Assembly: GCF_000568255.1 (NCBI RefSeq)
Contig: NZ_KK037166.1
Span: forward strand, 3,603,836-3,638,213
Reading direction: 5' to 3'
Origin: Kutzneria sp. 744
GTDB lineage: Bacteria; Actinomycetota; Actinomycetes; Mycobacteriales; Pseudonocardiaceae
DNA: 34,378 bases
Made by a program: the position numbers and the translations under genes. The notes under the pieces were generated by a model that worked only from the letters and a program-made list of their open reading frames with translations, did not search any database and was not told the DNA's origin. Shown here in pieces: positions 31,182 to 34,378 of this stretch. Position 1 is the first letter of the stretch. Each line of letters begins with the position of its first letter.

Positions 31182-33929
31182 TTGACCAGTATCTGTCCTT
31201 TCTCTGCCGTCGCCGTCGGCGACAGTGTGCTGGTGACGCAGTCCCACGACGTGTTCCTCAGCTTCACCTGGTCCGACATCGTCGAGGTGGAAAAGCTCGA
31301 CAAGGCGATGCGAGCCGCCGGGCTCAGGGTGTTCCGGGACAGCCTGGGCATCAAGTCCTTCGACGGCATCACGGCCGAGTTGCGCACGGCGCTGGCGGAG
31401 TCGAAGGTTCTGCTCGCCTACTACTCACGCCGGTTCCCGACGCGGTACGCGTGCCAGTGGGAGCTGACCTCGGCCTTTCTGGCGGCCCAGAGCCGGGGCA
31501 TCGACCCCCGGCGGCGCGTGCTGGTGATCAACCCGGAGCAGAACGGCGACCACATCGGGCCCGTGGAGCTCCAGGACGCCGCGTACGTCCAGCGCCCGCG
31601 CAAGGACGCCGAAATGGCCGAGATCGTCGCCCGGGTCGCGGAGGTGGTGCACGCCACGGCGTCTCCGCTCGGCACCGCGCACAGCGCCGCGCCTATGCTG
31701 CCGCGCCTGCTGCATCCACGCCGTTTTGTCGGCCGATACCGCGAACTGTGGCAGATCCACAGCGCCTTGCACGCTCGCGAGCTGCCGCCGGCCGTGCCGC
31801 GCGTCTCCTCTGCGATGGTGGTCGTACGCGGCCTCGCCGGCATGGGCAAGACCAGTCTCGCCGAGCAATACGCCTTCCTGTTCCGCGACGCGTATCCCGG
31901 CGGCATGCACTGGACCGGTCCGCTCGACGGAGCCGACACCCGCGCGCAGTTCCACGCGAGCGTGCGGGCTGTCGCGGCGGCGATGGGCCTGCGAGTGCAC
32001 GGCATGTCGCCCGAGCAGGTCCGGGCCGTGGTCGCCGCGCGCATCGAGACGGCCGGCGAGGCGGTGTTGTGGATCGTCGACGATGTGCCGTCCGGACTGG
32101 CGGCCGAGGTGCTCAACGAGCTGATCATCCCGTCGGCGCTCGTACGGACCGTGCTGACGACACGGACCAGCACCCCGCACTGGCCGGCGCCGGTCGTCGA
32201 GCTCACCGGCCTGTCCGCCGAGGAGGGTGAAGCGCTCTACGACGAAATCCTGGACGTCGCCGAGGACGAACGTGCCGCTATTGCCCGTCTCGTGGCTCGG
32301 TCCGGGGGCCATCCGATGATCATCACCAGCTCCGCGAACTCGTTGCGCGCCCGGCAGGGGGCGCTCCATGGGGCAGACTTCGTCGGCCTGCTCGACGGAG
32401 CGAGGTCCACAGTGGCCGATGTCCTCAGGGGGGACATCGACCACTGTGGGCCGACGGCTGTGCGCGTGCTGCGACTCGCGGCCGCGCTGTCGCTGGCGCC
32501 TATCCCGCCGCGACTGGCACGCGAGGTCATCATCGATCATCGGCTGCCCGAAGCGGTCGAAGAGCTGACGCTCAAAGGATTGTTGCGGCGGGTCGGCAGC
32601 GACTGGGACGTGCACGCATTGGTCCGGGACACCGCAGGCACCGAGGACGAACTGACCCGAGCGGCGGCCGAGGCCGTGATGAGGTTGTTGCCGTACAAGG
32701 AGATCGACCATCTGCATCGACACGCGGCAGCGCTCGCCGAGCAGGAGTGCGTGCCGGACGCCCAGCGCGCACAGCTGCTGCGCGCCGGGCTGGACTGGTT
32801 CCGGGAACAGGGCGACATCGTCGCCGCCCGGGCCGGCGCGAACCGGATCCTCAGGAACGGCGCGGCCTCCGCCAACGACCGGATCGCCGCCGCCGGCGCG
32901 CTGATCGACGCCGGTGACTACACGCGCGCGATCGATGTGCTGGCTGCGCCCGACACGACCAATGACGGCGTCCGGGCCCGACTGCTGCTCGCGCAAGCGC
33001 TGGATCACCTGGGCCGTTACGACGAAGCGGATCGATGGTGGCCGTCGGCGGTCCCGGACTGGATGACCGGGCGGGAACGGGTCGACGCCCTGGTGGCGAT
33101 CGCCGTCGGCCACCGCCTGCGCGGCCGCTTCCAGCCGGCCCTCGACCTGCTGGCCGACGAGCCGCTGGACGACCGGGCCCGGCTGGAACGGGCCCGGCTG
33201 CTGATCATCACGGGTCGGATCAGGCCGGCCCGGCAGCTCGCCGCCGAGGTGATCGCCGGCTTCGACGAGCCCGAGCTGCTGACCCATCCGCTGCTGCTGG
33301 CGGCGATCGGCGTGCAGGCCGAGGCCGAGTTGACCTTCGACCTGGTCGAGTTCACGTTGCACGACGAGAACTGGGATCGGGTGGAGAACGAGCTGCGGGC
33401 CACCCGCGACAAGCTGACCCGCCTGCTGGGCAAGGAAAGTCCGCTGACCGTGGCCGCGGCCGTGCGCTGCGCCCGCGCATCGGTGCCGCGGGGCCGTCCC
33501 AAGCAGGCCCTGCGCGAGCTCGGCGAACTGGAACCGGTTGTCGTCAAGGTCTTCACCGACCGGCATCCGCTGTGCCACTGGCTGCGCTACTCCACCGCGC
33601 AGGCCCACGCCCAGCTCAAGAACTACGACCGCGCCGCGGCCGTGTTGCAGGACCTGTTACGCCTCCAGCTGGCCACGATCGGCGAACACCACCCCGACAC
33701 CATGATGACCCAGCTCGACCTGGGCATCGCGCTGGCGATGACGGGTCGCAAGGCGGCGGCCGAGGAGTTGGTGGCCGTCGCCGAGCGGCGGATCGGCGAG
33801 GCGCTGTCCTGGCGCGCCGACCTGCGGGCCCGGGCCGCGGTGACCCGGCGGCTGTTCGTGCTGCCGCAGGCCGCCTGGTCCCTGTTCGGCCTCATCGACC
33901 GGAAGTGGTGGCAGCCGAAACCGGAATAG
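31182..33929 (+). CDS. TIR-NB-ARC-TPR protein (NLR-like STAND receptor)
   Basis: This protein has about 915 residues. The start is unclear: TTG 31182 is used, with GTG 31227 or 31233 as alternatives, all before the TIR domain. The TIR domain (about 20-155) opens SHDVFLSFTWSDI and keeps the candidate catalytic glutamate E94 in YACQWELTSAF, so NAD+ cleavage is possible. The NB-ARC part has Walker A GLAGMGKTS (G217, K223), Walker B VLWIVDDV near 295 and a sensor VLTTRTS near 323. Helical TPR-like repeats fill the last 350 residues. TIR-STAND proteins are known bacterial antiphage receptors. One TTA codon occurs at 33657-33659. It ends the Ter operon. Confidence 0.93.
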   Translation: MTSICPFSAVAVGDSVLVTQSHDVFLSFTWSDIVEVEKLDKAMRAAGLRVFRDSLGIKSFDGITAELRTALAESKVLLAYYSRRFPTRYACQWELTSAFLAAQSRGIDPRRRVLVINPEQNGDHIGPVELQDAAYVQRPRKDAEMAEIVARVAEVVHATASPLGTAHSAAPMLPRLLHPRRFVGRYRELWQIHSALHARELPPAVPRVSSAMVVVRGLAGMGKTSLAEQYAFLFRDAYPGGMHWTGPLDGADTRAQFHASVRAVAAAMGLRVHGMSPEQVRAVVAARIETAGEAVLWIVDDVPSGLAAEVLNELIIPSALVRTVLTTRTSTPHWPAPVVELTGLSAEEGEALYDEILDVAEDERAAIARLVARSGGHPMIITSSANSLRARQGALHGADFVGLLDGARSTVADVLRGDIDHCGPTAVRVLRLAAALSLAPIPPRLAREVIIDHRLPEAVEELTLKGLLRRVGSDWDVHALVRDTAGTEDELTRAAAEAVMRLLPYKEIDHLHRHAAALAEQECVPDAQRAQLLRAGLDWFREQGDIVAARAGANRILRNGAASANDRIAAAGALIDAGDYTRAIDVLAAPDTTNDGVRARLLLAQALDHLGRYDEADRWWPSAVPDWMTGRERVDALVAIAVGHRLRGRFQPALDLLADEPLDDRARLERARLLIITGRIRPARQLAAEVIAGFDEPELLTHPLLLAAIGVQAEAELTFDLVEFTLHDENWDRVENELRATRDKLTRLLGKESPLTVAAAVRCARASVPRGRPKQALRELGELEPVVVKVFTDRHPLCHWLRYSTAQAHAQLKNYDRAAAVLQDLLRLQLATIGEHHPDTMMTQLDLGIALAMTGRKAAAEELVAVAERRIGEALSWRADLRARAAVTRRLFVLPQAAWSLFGLIDRKWWQPKPE

Positions 33930-34062
33930 ACAAATCGCGATGTCCCGCAATTGTCCCTTCTCACGCACGAATATGCCCACTTCACGAAACGCGTAACAGA
34001 TCCCGCTGTCGAGCTGATTGCCAAAGGCGCCGGCGTTATCGGGAGAGCACGGAGGCATCAGC

Positions 34063-34378
34063 ATGGAAAAACCACTTGGCAGTCGGTACCGGCTCGGCGA
34101 GCAGCTCGGCGCGGGCGCGATGGGTCGAGTTTTCACCGTTTCGGACGAAGGGGGCGCGCGGTACGCGGCGAAGGTGCTGCGCGACGAGCTCGCCGAGGAC
34201 CAGAACCTGGTCGCCCGCTTCCTCCAGGAACGCTCGATCCTGGTCGGGCTGCGGCACCCGAACCTGGTCGCCGTGCACGACCTGGTGGTCGAGGGCGACA
34301 CCGTGGCCATCGTGATGGACCTGGTCAGTGGCGGTGACCTGCGGCGGAAGCTGGCCGCGGCGGGCACCCTGCTGCCCG
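34063..34378 (+). CDS. Ser/Thr protein kinase, N-terminal part (runs off the right edge)
   Basis: The first 105 residues of a Hanks-type kinase are readable from ATG 34063, with GGAGG 7 nt upstream. Visible features are the Gly-rich loop LGAGAMGRVF, the lysine in YAAKVL, the helix-C glutamate in RFLQERSIL, HPNLVAVHDLVV and the hinge IVMDLVSGGDL. The catalytic loop is beyond the window. A 133-bp gap separates it from the TIR gene, so it may have its own promoter yet still belong to the same island. Confidence 0.94.
   Translation, partial: MEKPLGSRYRLGEQLGAGAMGRVFTVSDEGGARYAAKVLRDELAEDQNLVARFLQERSILVGLRHPNLVAVHDLVVEGDTVAIVMDLVSGGDLRRKLAAAGTLLP

Noticed and set aside
1-34378. CRISPR array or a specialised-metabolite cluster
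   Set aside because: No regularly spaced repeats were seen, and no polyketide, peptide or terpene synthase genes accompany the SARP regulator.

Overview
The window is a high-GC actinomycete chromosome segment. Evidence for this is GTG/TTG starts, strong G/C at third codon positions, a conservon (cvnA-D), an AfsR/SARP regulator, IS110 and IS30 insertion sequences, and rare TTA codons confined to a few genes. The gene mix would fit the Pseudonocardiales, but the genus cannot be fixed from sequence alone.

Layout, left to right. (1) The 5' end of an ABC-transporter ATPase and a small secreted protein with an M15-peptidase-like metal motif, both on the minus strand. (2) A complete IS30 element (1328-2768). 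(3) A minus-strand regulatory operon, cvnA-cvnB-cvnC-cvnD followed by a large SARP-NB-ARC-TPR regulator that carries a TTA codon. The cvnA tail holds a 180-bp tandem duplication with an in-frame TAG. (4) A divergent, translationally coupled nitrate-assimilation operon: nitrate reductase, flavoprotein/[2Fe-2S] reductase subunit and NarK-type transporter. (5) A GT-C-type polytopic membrane protein with a glycine-rich insert, separated by a perfect palindromic terminator from the convergent gene for a Ro60/Rsr (TROVE) protein. (6) An IS110 element inserted between rsr and two adjacent structured RNAs. One of these RNAs contains a circularly permuted tRNA mimic, the signature of a YrlA-type bacterial Y RNA. 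(7) A divergent LysE/ArgO exporter and ArgP/LysG regulator pair. (8) An RHS polymorphic toxin with an overlapping candidate immunity gene. (9) A long plus-strand Ter operon: TerD, TerC-like DUF475, TerA/TerD-like protein, TelA, a small partner, a degenerate TerD, a second Ter-like protein, and a TIR-NB-ARC-TPR (NLR-like) protein. A Ser/Thr protein kinase starts just downstream and runs off the end.

How they may work together. The conservon sensor CvnA has a nitrate/nitrite-sensor-like (NIT) extracellular region and faces the nas operon across 0.47 kb, so a link to nitrate sensing is plausible. The Rsr protein and the Y RNAs form a ribonucleoprotein module whose genes have been separated by IS110. 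The right-hand third combines contact toxin/immunity, Ter stress proteins and an NLR-like TIR receptor with its probable catalytic glutamate retained, and reads as a stress or phage-defence island. TTA codons in the SARP gene, the TerC-like gene (codon 2) and the TIR gene suggest a shared bldA-type developmental control.

The strongest candidates for a second look are the Y RNA pair with its IS110 interruption, the Ter/TIR-NLR operon, and the broken tandem repeat in cvnA. All functional statements rest on motif recognition by eye; no database search was run.
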